From Actinocrinis puniceicyclus (GTDB lineage: Bacteria; Actinomycetota; Actinomycetes; Streptomycetales; Catenulisporaceae), in assembly GCF_018283645.1 (NCBI RefSeq), contig NZ_JAGSXH010000009.1, forward strand, positions 1 through 64,000: a stretch of DNA of 64,000 nt, written 5' to 3'. The position numbers and the translations under genes were made by a program. Below, piece by piece: positions 30,623 to 39,815 of this stretch. Each line of letters starts with the position of its first letter. Within the stretch, counting starts at the first letter, position 1. A model generated the notes under the pieces. The model ran no database searches and was not told the DNA's origin. It saw only the letters and a program-made list of their open reading frames with translations.

Positions 30623-32206
30623 ATGGAAAACACAGCGATGACAGGCAGAGCGGTCTCCACGGGCACGGCGGTCTCCACGGGCACGGCGAACTCGACGGGC
30701 CGCGCCCCCGGGCCTCGGCCCGAAACCGCGCACCGCTGGCTCGGGTTCTTCGCGGTACTCACCGCGATGATCATGAATCTGCTGGACTCGACCATCGTCA
30801 ACGTGGCCGCGCCGTCGATCCGAGCCGACCTGGGGGCCTCCTACGCGGACATCCAGTGGATGGCGGCCGGCTACACCCTCGCACTCGCCGCGGGCCTGCT
30901 GACCGGCGGCCGCCTCGGCGACCTGTTCGGCCGCCGCGCCATGCTGCTGTTCGGCGTCGCCGGCTTCACCGCGTCCTCGCTCGCGTGCGCCGCCGTCCCG
31001 AACCCGCAGCTGCTCATCGCGGCGCGGGTCGCGCAGGGCCTGTTCGGCGCGGTGATGATCCCGCAGTGCTTCGGCCTGCTGCGTGACCTGTTCCCGCCGC
31101 AGGAGCTCGGAAAGGCATTCGGCGCGCTCGGCCCCGTCATCGGCCTGTCCACCATCCTCGGCCCGATCGCGGCCGGCACGCTGATCGACGCGAACCTGTT
31201 CGGCTCGGGCTGGCGCCTGGTCTTCGCCATCAACCTGCCGCTGGCGCTGTTCGCCCTGATCGGCGGACTGAAGGCGCTGCCCCGCAGGTCGCGCGCGGGC
31301 AGGACGATCCGGCTCGACGGCGTCGGCGCGCTGCTGGCCGGGCTTGCGATGTTCCTGCTGGTATATCCGCTGGTCCAGGGCCGCGAGCTGGGCTGGCCCG
31401 GCTGGCTCGGCATCCTCGGCGCGGGCGCGGTCGCGCTGCTGGCCCTGTTCGCCGCGCACCAGGTGCGCCGCGCCCGCCGCGGCGCGGACACCCTGGTCGA
31501 GTTCAGCGTGCTGACCAAGCGCTCCTACGCGAGCGGCACGCTGTTCACCCTGGTCTTCTTCGGCGCGATCGTCGGCTTCTCACTGGTCACCGGCCTGCTG
31601 CTGCAGCTCGGCCTCGGGTACGGGCCGGCGCACGCCGCACTGACCATGGTCTGGTGGGCGGTCGGCGCGTTCATCGGCTCCGGCTTCGGCGCGACGATGA
31701 TGTACAGAATGGGCCGGCGGATCCTGCATCTGGGCCTGGCCGTCATGGCGGTCAGCCTGGTCGGGCTGTACCTGGTGTTCGCGCACTCGCACACCGGCCT
31801 GAGCGCCTGGAGCGCGGCGGCGGTACTCGGCGGCTACGGCCTCGGGATGGGCATGATCTTCGTCCCGCTGTTCGACATCATCATGGGCGAGGTCAGCGAC
31901 CGGGAAGTCGGTTCGGCCTCGGCGATCCTCGAGTCCCTCCAGCAGTTCGGCGCGTCGGTGGGCGTCGCCGGCCTGGGCACCGTGTTCTTCGGTGCGATCG
32001 GCGCGCATGCGGACACGGCCGCCTTCCTGCGCGCGGCCGAGCGCGCCACGCTGATCACGATCGCGCTGGTCGCCGTGGCCTTCGCGCTCGGATTCCGGCT
32101 GCCCCGCCACGCGCGGCGCGCCGGCCACGGCCCGGCCGACGATGCCGGGGATTCCCTGGCCGCGGGTGCCAAGGCACTCATCGAACGGGAATCCGTGACC
32201 GTCTGA
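30623..32206 (+). CDS. DHA2-type MFS drug exporter
   Basis: 527 aa with about fourteen membrane helices, the size and layout of EmrB/QacA proteins. The antiporter motif near TM1 is seen in LTAMIMNLLDSTIVNVAAPS; GGRLGDLFGRRAMLL is the TM2-3 loop. The N-terminus carries short repeats (AVSTGTAVSTGTANSTG), possibly because the true start is downstream at the ATG just before NLLDST or at a codon nearer ETAHRW; ATG 30623 is used. It exports a drug or metabolite with proton influx. It is regulated by the divergent WYL protein, and its 3' end overlaps the convergent DUF6629-like gene by 29 bp. Confidence 0.88.
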   Translation: MENTAMTGRAVSTGTAVSTGTANSTGRAPGPRPETAHRWLGFFAVLTAMIMNLLDSTIVNVAAPSIRADLGASYADIQWMAAGYTLALAAGLLTGGRLGDLFGRRAMLLFGVAGFTASSLACAAVPNPQLLIAARVAQGLFGAVMIPQCFGLLRDLFPPQELGKAFGALGPVIGLSTILGPIAAGTLIDANLFGSGWRLVFAINLPLALFALIGGLKALPRRSRAGRTIRLDGVGALLAGLAMFLLVYPLVQGRELGWPGWLGILGAGAVALLALFAAHQVRRARRGADTLVEFSVLTKRSYASGTLFTLVFFGAIVGFSLVTGLLLQLGLGYGPAHAALTMVWWAVGAFIGSGFGATMMYRMGRRILHLGLAVMAVSLVGLYLVFAHSHTGLSAWSAAAVLGGYGLGMGMIFVPLFDIIMGEVSDREVGSASAILESLQQFGASVGVAGLGTVFFGAIGAHADTAAFLRAAERATLITIALVAVAFALGFRLPRHARRAGHGPADDAGDSLAAGAKALIERESVTV

Positions 32207-32867
32207 GCGTATCCGGCGCGAGACGCCTCTTGCGCGGCCGCCGCAGCCAGTGCAGAAGCAGCGCACTGACTACGGCGGCCAAGGCGCACCACGTCGAGGC
32301 GAACGCGGCCCGCCACAGGGTGAAGCAGACCGCTGCGCCGACCGCGGTCACCAGCCCCAGCGCGCGGATCTCCGGCTGATCGCTGACCAGCAGCGAGCCG
32401 ACCGTCGCGACGAGATACCCGGCCACGACCAACACGACCAACGGAATCGGCCCGATCCCGTACCGCATCGTGTGCCCGACCGGCGCGGCCGTCACAGGAC
32501 CCGAGGCCAACACATGACCGAGCACCGCCGAGCTCGCCAGGCCGATCGCGGCGAAGGGCAGCAGGCGCAGCCGACTCCACTGCGGCGCCGCGCTCAGGAC
32601 GGCGAGCGGGATGAACGCGGGAAGCAAGGGGAACGCGATCACGGCCCAGAGCGTCACCGCCGCGCCGCCGACCACGTGCGCCACGCCGCTGCCCGCGTCC
32701 TGCGCCTCGCGCCACACCGCAGACTCGATCAACTGGTGCGCACCGAGGAGCAGCGGCACCGCCGCGAGCGGCAAATCCCGGGCGCGCCGGACACACGCGA
32801 GCGAGACGGCCCCGACTGCTGCGATCACGCAGCCCGCGGCCAGGTCCGCGGTCGCACTCCAGCACAT
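32178..32867 (-). CDS. DUF6629-like integral membrane protein
   Basis: 229 aa from ATG 32867, preceded by GGAGCAACG. The opening MCWSATADLAAGCVIAAVGA is characteristic of a conserved actinobacterial membrane family (DUF6629, by recollection). Seven hydrophobic segments are visible. Conserved polar residues occur in helices (LLGAHQLIESAVWRE). No function is known. The tail is basic. It is separated from the upstream oxidoreductase gene by 28 bp on the same strand and is probably co-transcribed with it. Confidence 0.75.
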   Translation of the reverse strand: MCWSATADLAAGCVIAAVGAVSLACVRRARDLPLAAVPLLLGAHQLIESAVWREAQDAGSGVAHVVGGAAVTLWAVIAFPLLPAFIPLAVLSAAPQWSRLRLLPFAAIGLASSAVLGHVLASGPVTAAPVGHTMRYGIGPIPLVVLVVAGYLVATVGSLLVSDQPEIRALGLVTAVGAAVCFTLWRAAFASTWCALAAVVSALLLHWLRRPRKRRLAPDTLRRSRIPVR

Positions 32868-32895
32868 GCGGCGTTGCTCCCTAGTGTCCCGCGCT

Positions 32896-34410
32896 TCAGC
32901 CGCGGAACGTCTCCAAGAGCCGCAACCAGATCTCACTCATCGTCGGGTACGAAGGCACGGCATGCCACAACCGGTCGATCGGCACCTCGCCCGCCACCGC
33001 GACCGTCGCCGAGTGCAACAACTCACCCACCCCCGAACCGACGAACGTCACTCCGAGCAGGACGCCGCGGTCCAGGTCGACGACCATGCGCGCCTTGCCG
33101 CGATAGTCGTCCGCGAAGAGCGCCGCACCCGCCACCTGCCCGAGTTCGTAGTCGACGACGCGCGCGTTGAGTCCAGCGTCGCGCGCCTCCTTCGCCGTCA
33201 TGCCCACCGCCGCGACCTCAGGCTCCGTAAACACCACCTGCGGCACAGCCGACACGTCCGCGGTGGCGACGTGCGAGCCCCACGGTCGCGTGTCCAGGGA
33301 CTCGCCCCGCGCCAACGCGCCGATCGCCGCACCCGCCATGCGCGCCTGATACTTGCCCTGATGCGTCAGCAGCGCGCGCCGGTTCACATCGCCGACTGCG
33401 AACAGCCAGTCGCCGTCCACCCCCTGGACTCGGCAGCTGTCATCCACCTTGAGCCAGGTCCCCGGCTCCAGGCCGACCGTCTCCAAGCCGAGCTCGCGGG
33501 TGCGCGGCACGCGCCCGACGGCGAGCAGGACCTCATCGGCCTCGATCTGCCGACCTGCGTCGAGCAGCACGCTGACCGGCCCGTCCGGCGCGGGCCGATC
33601 GAGTCCGGTCACCGTCACGCCGGTGCGCACCGTCACACCCGCGTCGCTCAAGGCGGCGGCGACGAGCTCGCCCGCGAAGGGCTCCATCCGCGGCAGCGGC
33701 GCGGTCTCGCGCACCAGCAGCGTCACCTCCGAGCCGAGCGCGCGCCAAGCGGTGGCCATCTCCACGCCGACCACGCCGCCGCCCACCACCGCGAGTCGTC
33801 CGGGCACCGCGTGCGCGCTCGTCGCTTCGCGACTTGTCCACGGTCGAGCCTGGGCCACGCCGGGCAGGTCGGGTACCAGCGCGTCGCTGCCGGTGCACAC
33901 CGCCACCGCGTGTCGTGCGGCCAGCCGGCGCGACCCGCCGTCCGGAGTCTCCACGTGCACCCGGCGCACTCCGGCCAGCCGGCCGCGACCGCGGATCAGC
34001 ACCGCCCCGATCGAGTCCAACCAGCCGACCTGGCCGTCGTCCTTCCAGTGCGAGGCGAACCCGTCGCGCCGGGCCAGGACCGCGGACGCGTCCAAGCGGC
34101 CGGCCACCGCCTCGCGGGAGCCCGCCACGGCGCGGGCCTCGGCGAGCGCGGCGACCGGGCGCAGCAGCGCCTTGCTCGGCATGCAGGCCCAGTACGAGCA
34201 TTCACCGCCGACCAGTTCGCTCTCCACGACGGCAGTGCTCAATCCGGCTGCGCGGGTTCGGTCGGCGACGTTCTCCCCGACCGGGCCCGCGCCGATCACG
34301 ATCACGTCGAAGACGTCCGCGGGGTCGATGTCGTTTGCGATGTCGGTCTCTGGAACAGCGTTGTATTCAGGCACGGGCCAATCCTCCGCCCGGCGTACCG
34401 TATGTTCCAC
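32896..34410 (-). CDS. Pyridine-nucleotide disulfide oxidoreductase (flavoprotein)
   Basis: 504 aa from GTG 34410. The FAD-binding GxGxxG is IVIGAGPVGENVADRTRAAG, and the redox-active Cys pair is GGECSYWACMPSKALL (CxxxxC). The NAD(P) domain has AVVGGGVVGVEMATAWRALG, the FAD-contacting region is DWLFAVGDVNRRALLTHQGK, and a dimerisation domain follows. The usual HPTxSE catalytic His near the C-terminus is Tyr (SYPTMSEIWLRLLE). It is therefore a relative of dihydrolipoamide dehydrogenase and mercuric reductase rather than one of them; it lacks a metal-binding domain. Its electron acceptor is unknown. Confidence 0.88.
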   Translation of the reverse strand: MEHTVRRAEDWPVPEYNAVPETDIANDIDPADVFDVIVIGAGPVGENVADRTRAAGLSTAVVESELVGGECSYWACMPSKALLRPVAALAEARAVAGSREAVAGRLDASAVLARRDGFASHWKDDGQVGWLDSIGAVLIRGRGRLAGVRRVHVETPDGGSRRLAARHAVAVCTGSDALVPDLPGVAQARPWTSREATSAHAVPGRLAVVGGGVVGVEMATAWRALGSEVTLLVRETAPLPRMEPFAGELVAAALSDAGVTVRTGVTVTGLDRPAPDGPVSVLLDAGRQIEADEVLLAVGRVPRTRELGLETVGLEPGTWLKVDDSCRVQGVDGDWLFAVGDVNRRALLTHQGKYQARMAGAAIGALARGESLDTRPWGSHVATADVSAVPQVVFTEPEVAAVGMTAKEARDAGLNARVVDYELGQVAGAALFADDYRGKARMVVDLDRGVLLGVTFVGSGVGELLHSATVAVAGEVPIDRLWHAVPSYPTMSEIWLRLLETFRG

Positions 34411-34470
34411 TCAACCGACGCCGACGCGCCGCCCCGCATGGCAGGCCGGCGAGCGGGGAAGGGCAGCGGC

Positions 34471-35820
34471 GTGGCGAAGACGCGCGCGGCCGGTTCGGCA
34501 GCGCGTCGCATGGTGGTGGCCCTGCTGCTGCTCGGCGGCGTGCTGACTGTGAGCGGCTGCGGGACGCGACTGCCCGCCAGTGCGTTCAGCCAGGCCCCGG
34601 CCGCACCGCAGAACGTGTTCGTGGACGGCGTGTCCGCGACGCAGATCAAGGTCGGCATGATCGACTCGATCACGAGCCCGGTCGGCGCGGACGCCTTCTC
34701 CGGTCCCGGATACGGAGCGCGCGCCTTCTTCAACGCACTCAACGCCGCGGGGGGAGTCGACGGCCGCAAGATCGTCGTCGACCAGTGCGACGACAGCGGC
34801 AGCGGGCTGGGCAACAAACAGTGCGTGAACAAGCTGATCGACCAGGATCGCGTGTTCGCCTTCGCGGGAAACTCGATCTTCGATTACGCGGGCGCCGCGT
34901 ATGTCAGTTCCCACGACGTGCCGGACATCGGCGGCCAGCCGATCGACAACGCGTATAACCAGTACCCGCATCTGTACGGGATCTACGGGTCTAGCGATCC
35001 GCGTCAGGGCACTGTCGGCTGGAACGGCCGCCTGTACGGCGGCACGGAGGTATACGAATACTTCAAGCAGCAACTCGGCGCGCACGTCGCGGCGGTCGTC
35101 GCGTACAACCAGCCCGACTCGGTCCGGTTCGCCCAGTACACCGCGGACGGCCTGCGCGCCGTCGGATACGCCGTGGTCAGCGAGCAGATCGACTTCGCCC
35201 TGCCCAACTTCGCGGCGATCGCCTCCGACATGAAGGGGCGCGGGGTGCAGGTCGTCTTCGACGCGATCGACACCAGCGGCAACGCGCGGCTCTGCGCCGC
35301 GATCGACCAGGTCGGCCTCGGCCTCGTCGCGAAGGTCACCACCGTGCAAAGCTGGGACCAGACCGTCCCGGCCACGTATTCGGCCGCCCCGCGCTGTCGC
35401 AACGTGCTGTACGCGACCGCATCCGACCGCAACTACCAGGACACGAAGTACCCGGCCGTGGCCGCATTCCGGGTCGCGATGCAGAAGTACTTCCCGGACC
35501 GCCGGGACAGGCTTTCCATGTGGGAGCTGGAAGGCTGGATCTCGGCACAGTGGCTCACCGACGCGGTCGCCTCCTGCGGAGCAGCCGTCTCACGCGGTTG
35601 CGTTGAGCGGTTCATGAACCGCCCCGAGACGTACGACGCACACGGGCTGATCATCCCCACCGACTTCGTCGTCTCCCGGCCGGGACCGACCCAGAACGGA
35701 TGTCTCAACGTCGCCCGATGGCAGGACTCTGCGTATGGCGGCAAAGGCGGCTGGGTAACGCAGGTGCCGGATATGGACACCAACTGCTTCGTCGGGCCGG
35801 TGATCTCCTACAAGCCGTGA
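34471..35820 (+). CDS. Lipoprotein substrate-binding protein, LivK-type
   Basis: 449 aa from GTG 34471. A basic N-terminus (VAKTRAAGSAARR) and hydrophobic core lead to the lipobox VSGC. The mature part is a type I periplasmic-binding fold: IKVGMIDSITSPVGADAFSG, RAFFNALNAAGGVDGRKIVV, AFAGNSIFDYAGAAYVSSHD, then a C-terminal lobe with extra Cys residues. It would capture a small ligand (amino acid or peptide-like) for an ABC importer. The fused LivHM permease and LivF-like ATPase genes lie convergent at its 3' end, overlapping by 13 bp, so they are the obvious partners even though not co-transcribed. ATG 34438 and ATG 34402 are alternative starts. Confidence 0.82.
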   Translation: MAKTRAAGSAARRMVVALLLLGGVLTVSGCGTRLPASAFSQAPAAPQNVFVDGVSATQIKVGMIDSITSPVGADAFSGPGYGARAFFNALNAAGGVDGRKIVVDQCDDSGSGLGNKQCVNKLIDQDRVFAFAGNSIFDYAGAAYVSSHDVPDIGGQPIDNAYNQYPHLYGIYGSSDPRQGTVGWNGRLYGGTEVYEYFKQQLGAHVAAVVAYNQPDSVRFAQYTADGLRAVGYAVVSEQIDFALPNFAAIASDMKGRGVQVVFDAIDTSGNARLCAAIDQVGLGLVAKVTTVQSWDQTVPATYSAAPRCRNVLYATASDRNYQDTKYPAVAAFRVAMQKYFPDRRDRLSMWELEGWISAQWLTDAVASCGAAVSRGCVERFMNRPETYDAHGLIIPTDFVVSRPGPTQNGCLNVARWQDSAYGGKGGWVTQVPDMDTNCFVGPVISYKP

Positions 35821-36545
35821 TCGGCGGCCGTGTCGCGGGCGACCTCGGTAGGTTCACCCGCGAAGACGATCCTCCCGCGTTCCAGCCGCCACACGAAATC
35901 GGCGACCTTCGTCGCGCGATGCGTCACCGGATCCGCGACAAGTACCGCGCGATCCGGTGCGACTGCCGCAGCCAACGCTGCATAAACGCGATCGGACAAC
36001 GCTGGCGCGATGCCCTGAACCGGCTCATCGACGAGCAGCACGCGCCACCTGCCACCCAGCGCGCAGGCGACAGCCAGCAGTTGCCGCTGGCCGCCGGAAA
36101 GTGTCGCGGCCCGCTGCCGCAGATGGGGCTTGAGCTCTGGAAACAGATCGAGCACCGCGCCCGCGTCGTCGCGACCCGGCTCGCCGCCGACGCGAAGGTT
36201 CTCGGCGACGGTCAGGTTAGCGAAGACGTTGGCCCCCGATGGCACGAGGCGCAGTCCGGACGCGGCGCGGCGGGTCGCCGACCACGACGTCGCGTCGGCG
36301 AGCGGCACCGCGCGGCGCGCCGGCGGACCCGTCGCGGGCGCGGGCGCCAGTTCCAGCCGGCCGCCGGCGGTTGTTCCCGTGCTCGCCGCCCCAGCGCACC
36401 AGCCCAGCAGGGTGGACTTGCCCGCGCCGTTCGGACCCACCAGCGCGGTCATCGCCCCGAACGGGACCGCGAGCCCGACGCCGTGCAGCACCTCGACCCC
36501 GCCGTAGCGCAAGCGCACGTCCGAGCAGCGCAACGCCACGGTCAT
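35808..36545 (-). CDS. Branched-chain-amino-acid-type ABC ATPase (LivF-like)
   Basis: 245 aa. Walker A is VGPNGAGKSTLLGWC, the ABC signature is LSGGQRQLLAVACALGG, and Walker B is VLLVDEPVQGIAP. The switch His is missing: the segment is AVLVADPVTHRATKVADFVW. There is an Ala/Pro-rich insertion after Walker A (about 58-85). The stop overlaps the convergent binding-protein gene, and the start overlaps the permease stop by 4 bp. LivF-like ATPases normally pair with LivG; no LivG gene is seen, so this subunit may act as a homodimer. Confidence 0.85.
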   Translation of the reverse strand: MTVALRCSDVRLRYGGVEVLHGVGLAVPFGAMTALVGPNGAGKSTLLGWCAGAASTGTTAGGRLELAPAPATGPPARRAVPLADATSWSATRRAASGLRLVPSGANVFANLTVAENLRVGGEPGRDDAGAVLDLFPELKPHLRQRAATLSGGQRQLLAVACALGGRWRVLLVDEPVQGIAPALSDRVYAALAAAVAPDRAVLVADPVTHRATKVADFVWRLERGRIVFAGEPTEVARDTAADHGL

Positions 36546-38341
36546 GACAGGGCCCTGGTCCCGGTGCGCGCGGTGGTCGGCCCGGAGGCGGGTTCGCCGC
36601 GCAGCCACGGCACGCCGAGCGCCGCGAGCCCGACGATGATCGCGGAGGCTCCGGGGATCGCCGCGTCGGCCGCCACCATCCCGGCCGCCGCGAGGATCAG
36701 CGACGGAGCGCTCGAAAGCCCCACGGCCGTCGCCGCGGCCAGCCAGATCAGCCCGCGCAGCGGATCGAAGTCGCTCGCGCCGAACACGCCGGCCGCGTAA
36801 ACCCACCACGCCCCGCCGAACGCCGCCACCGCGGCCGCGACCGTGAAAACCAGCACCCTGACCCGTTCCACGTCGCCGCCGAGCATGCGCGCCGCCGGCT
36901 CGCTGTCCCTGATCGCGGTCAGCCGCCGGCCGATCCGGCCCCGGTCCACCGGCAGCAGCGCCAGCACGACGAGCGCGAGAGCGACCGCCTCGGCCAGCAG
37001 GAATGCGCGGTCGCCGGCGAGGAACCCGGGGCGGCGCGCGAGCGGCGGGGTGAACAGGGGCTGCTCGAAGACGAAACGGCTCGCGGCCGTCGCCAGGGCG
37101 AGCGTGGTCAGCGCGAGGTGCAACGGCCGCTTGCGCGCGACCGGCAGCGCGAACAGCAGCCCGAGCGCCGCCCCGGCCGCGGGCGCGGCGAGCAGCCCGA
37201 ACCGCGGGCTCCACGCCGCGGCCAGCGCGCCGACGCCGGCGAAGGCGGTCTGCCCGAGCGAGACCAGACCCACCGAGCTCAGCGCCCGAAACGAGAGCAG
37301 CACGATCGCCAGCGCGGGCACCTGCTGCGCTGTGCCCAGGTCCTCCGGTCGCAGTAGGGCAGCGGCGACACCTAGTGCGGCGACCGGCCACCAGCCGCCC
37401 ACGTGTTCGGCGAGCGTGCCTTTGCGCGGCACCAGCGACGCGCGCTCGCGTGTCTCCTGGAACGCCGGCGCCAACCAGACCGCGACCAGCAGCACCGCCA
37501 CGAACAGGTTCGAGCGCACCGCCGCGAGCACCTCCCCCGGCCGGCCGCCCAGCTGTACCCCGATCAGCTCGGCCTGCGCGATTCCGGTCGCCAAGGCCAC
37601 CGCGATCGCCACCGGCTGGTTCACCAGCCGAGCGGCCACCACGACCCCGAGGGTCTCGAAGAGCACCAGCGTGAAGGTGACCGGATCCAGCCGCAGCTGG
37701 GCGGCCAGCAGCATCCCGGCCGCCGCGGCCAGCGCGCAGCCCAGTGCCCAGCCCAGCCGGCCGAGCCGGCGCGCCGGCAGCCCCGACAGCTCGGCCAGGC
37801 CGCGATCGTCCACCACCGCCCGGATCGCCACGCCGAAGGTGCGGCCCCGCGCCGACAGGTGCAGGCCCGTGGCGACCGCCGCCAGGAGCCCCAGCTGCAC
37901 CAGCACCGCGACCGGCACGAGCAGCCCGCCGAGGCGTACCGATCCGGCCGGCAGCAGCGAGGGCACATCCGTGTGCGCGGACGGCCCCCAGAACGCCGTC
38001 GCGATCCCGACCAGCAGCACGGTGACGCCGAAGCCCGCGGTCAGTTCGGCGGCGACCCCGGCGGCGTGGTTCTGCAACGGCCGGAAGACCGCCGCGTCGA
38101 GAAGCAGCCCCAGCAGCGGCGCCGCGACCAACACGATCAGCGCCGCGGCCAGCTCGGCCGGCAGTCCCCATTCCCGCACCGCCACCCGCAGCAGGAAGGC
38201 TCCGATCATCCCGATGGCGCCGAAGGCGACGTTCAGCACCCCGGTCACGCGGTACGTGGCGATCACCCCGAGTCCGGAGAGCCCGGCCACCGCGCCGATG
38301 CCGAGCCCGGCGACCGCGAGCTGGCCCGCACCCGCGCTCAT
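36542..38341 (-). CDS. Fused LivH-LivM ABC permease
   Basis: About 599 aa from ATG 38341 (GTG 38350 is the alternative). The first half (about 1-290) resembles LivH, with GVLNVAFGAIGMIGAFLLRV and a second conserved helix block at VFRPLQNHAAGVAAELTAGF. The second half (about 325-590) resembles LivM, with RALSSVGLVSLGQTAFAGVG and DRGRIGRRLTAIRDSEPAAR. Each half has about eight to ten membrane helices. One polypeptide would supply the whole translocation path, served by the LivF-like ATPase encoded directly downstream. Confidence 0.85.
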   Translation of the reverse strand: MSAGAGQLAVAGLGIGAVAGLSGLGVIATYRVTGVLNVAFGAIGMIGAFLLRVAVREWGLPAELAAALIVLVAAPLLGLLLDAAVFRPLQNHAAGVAAELTAGFGVTVLLVGIATAFWGPSAHTDVPSLLPAGSVRLGGLLVPVAVLVQLGLLAAVATGLHLSARGRTFGVAIRAVVDDRGLAELSGLPARRLGRLGWALGCALAAAAGMLLAAQLRLDPVTFTLVLFETLGVVVAARLVNQPVAIAVALATGIAQAELIGVQLGGRPGEVLAAVRSNLFVAVLLVAVWLAPAFQETRERASLVPRKGTLAEHVGGWWPVAALGVAAALLRPEDLGTAQQVPALAIVLLSFRALSSVGLVSLGQTAFAGVGALAAAWSPRFGLLAAPAAGAALGLLFALPVARKRPLHLALTTLALATAASRFVFEQPLFTPPLARRPGFLAGDRAFLLAEAVALALVVLALLPVDRGRIGRRLTAIRDSEPAARMLGGDVERVRVLVFTVAAAVAAFGGAWWVYAAGVFGASDFDPLRGLIWLAAATAVGLSSAPSLILAAAGMVAADAAIPGASAIIVGLAALGVPWLRGEPASGPTTARTGTRALS

Positions 38342-38473
38342 CGCGGCCACCCGGCCCGGCGGACGTCGGCGGGCGTTCGCCCCGGCCGCGCTCTCGGAAC
38401 TCGTCCGGGGCCGCGGGCGGTCGCGGGGCCCGGCCGGACGCCTTTCATGGGTTTCACGGCGCGCACCGCCCGG

Positions 38474-38896
38474 CTACGGGGCTGTGACCAGGTCGGGTTC
38501 GCAGATCGGGCAGGCGCGCCGCGGCGCCGGGCCGCTCCGGACGCCGGTCACCTCGAAGGCATCCGGCTTGCCGTCCAGCAGCGGGCAGTCGCCGCGGTGC
38601 AGATAACTGCCGTCCGGCAGCGCCCACAGCCCGTCGCGCCGCGCCTGCGTCGGCGCCGTGGCCTGCGCCGGCCGATCCCGCCCCGCCGCGCCGCGTCGCC
38701 GCGCCCCCACCAGCACCGCTCCGGCGACGATCAGCGCGGCGCCCGGGATGGTGGCCGAGGCGAGGTAGGGCAGCTGCTGCGCTTCGGTGGGCTGCCCGGA
38801 GATCTGATACCAGCCGACCACGTCCATCCCGGCGCCCACGGCAGCCACCACCCAGCCGAGTTCGACTCCGGGACCAAAGCGGACAACCACCGGCAC
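38474..38896 (-). CDS. Small two-helix membrane protein with Cys/His C-terminal motif
   Basis: 140 aa. Two membrane helices (about 12-30 and 45-65) are followed by a basic linker and a C-terminal motif LHRGDCPLLDGKPDAF...ACPICEPD. The His and three Cys could bind zinc, as in small Ada-like or McrA-like knuckles. No function is known to me. It lies alone between the permease gene and a divergent lipoprotein gene. Confidence 0.65.
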   Translation of the reverse strand: MPVVVRFGPGVELGWVVAAVGAGMDVVGWYQISGQPTEAQQLPYLASATIPGAALIVAGAVLVGARRRGAAGRDRPAQATAPTQARRDGLWALPDGSYLHRGDCPLLDGKPDAFEVTGVRSGPAPRRACPICEPDLVTAP

Positions 38897-38967
38897 CCCT
38901 CAACAAAGTCACCCAACCGCGCCATGATGGTATGGCAGAACCGTGTCGTGCGGGAGAGGCGGTAATC

Positions 38968-39471
38968 ATGAGGCTCCTCAGCCGTATCCTCATCCCCCTG
39001 ACGGGAGTGGCGCTGCTGGCCGGATGTGGCGGTTCCGGCGGTACCGCCCCGAGCTCCGCGTCTTCTCCGGGCGTGAGCGTTTCCTCCGCGGGAGCGCAGA
39101 GCTCCGACGCCGCGGCGGTGACCCGGGTTTGGCAGTCCTTCTTCTCCAAGGACACGCCGATAGGCCAGAAGGAGAAGCTGCTGCAGAACGGCACCACCAC
39201 CATGAAACCGGCCCTTCAGGCGTTCGCCGCCGACCCACGGGTCGGCCAGGCGAGTGCGACCGTGCAGAAGGTGACCTTCCCCGACGCGAGTGACGCGGAC
39301 GTGACCTATTCGATCTCGCTCAACGGCACGGTGATGATGGGCGGTATGGCCGGCAAGGCGGTCAAGCAGAACGGCGGGTGGCTGGTTTCGGACAGCACTC
39401 TGTGCGGCCTGTTGCAGCTGGCCGCGGCGCAGCCGGGAGGCAGCTCCGGAGTGATCCCGGGATGTTCATAG
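38968..39471 (+). CDS. MTB12/CFP-2-like lipoprotein
   Basis: 167 aa from ATG 38968, preceded by GGGAGAGGCGG. The signal peptide MRLLSRILIPLTGVALLAGC ends in a lipobox. After a Ser/Ala-rich linker comes the low-molecular-weight-antigen MTB12-like domain: VTRVWQSFFSKDTPIGQKEK, then LLQNGTTTMKPALQAFAADP. The family is an NTF2-like fold exported in mycobacteria and relatives, of unknown function. Two Cys near the C-terminus (C-GLLQLAAAQPGG... -C) may pair. Confidence 0.78.
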   Translation: MRLLSRILIPLTGVALLAGCGGSGGTAPSSASSPGVSVSSAGAQSSDAAAVTRVWQSFFSKDTPIGQKEKLLQNGTTTMKPALQAFAADPRVGQASATVQKVTFPDASDADVTYSISLNGTVMMGGMAGKAVKQNGGWLVSDSTLCGLLQLAAAQPGGSSGVIPGCS

Positions 39472-39815
39472 CACTGTTCACAGTTCGCACGTAGCTGAAC
39501 CGATCCGCGCGTCCAGCGACGGCACCGCGAACCGCCCTTTCGGCCTCATCCGTTCGGGTGACCGACCGGGAACCGTCGCCAGCCTGGCCGAACGAGGCCG
39601 GAGCCGCTCCCGCTTGTCCCTCGATCGAATGGTTGATCGTGGAAGACCCACGCGCCGCGTTGCCCAGTCCGGCAGACTTGCCACACCTGCTGTTCCGGGT
39701 GGGGCGAGTTGTCCGGCTCCGAATGCGCGGCTTGCGCGCCGCCGACCGGACGCTGACGAGACGGGCGTACGGTCGGGTGGTGGGCGGCGGGTACTTGGAG
39801 AGGACGCCACTACCC
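39472..39815. other. Stretch between lipoprotein and phosphatase genes
   Basis: The open frame of the downstream phosphatase continues upstream to GTG 39558, but the translation here is Arg-rich and unlike its family. I treat it as the promoter or leader region. No dyad or repeat of note is visible. Confidence 0.4.

Noticed and set aside
32611-34470. Long N-terminal extension of the LivK-type binding protein frame
   Set aside because: It is antisense to the flavin oxidoreductase gene. A signal peptide with lipobox starts at 34471, so the upstream part is not coding.
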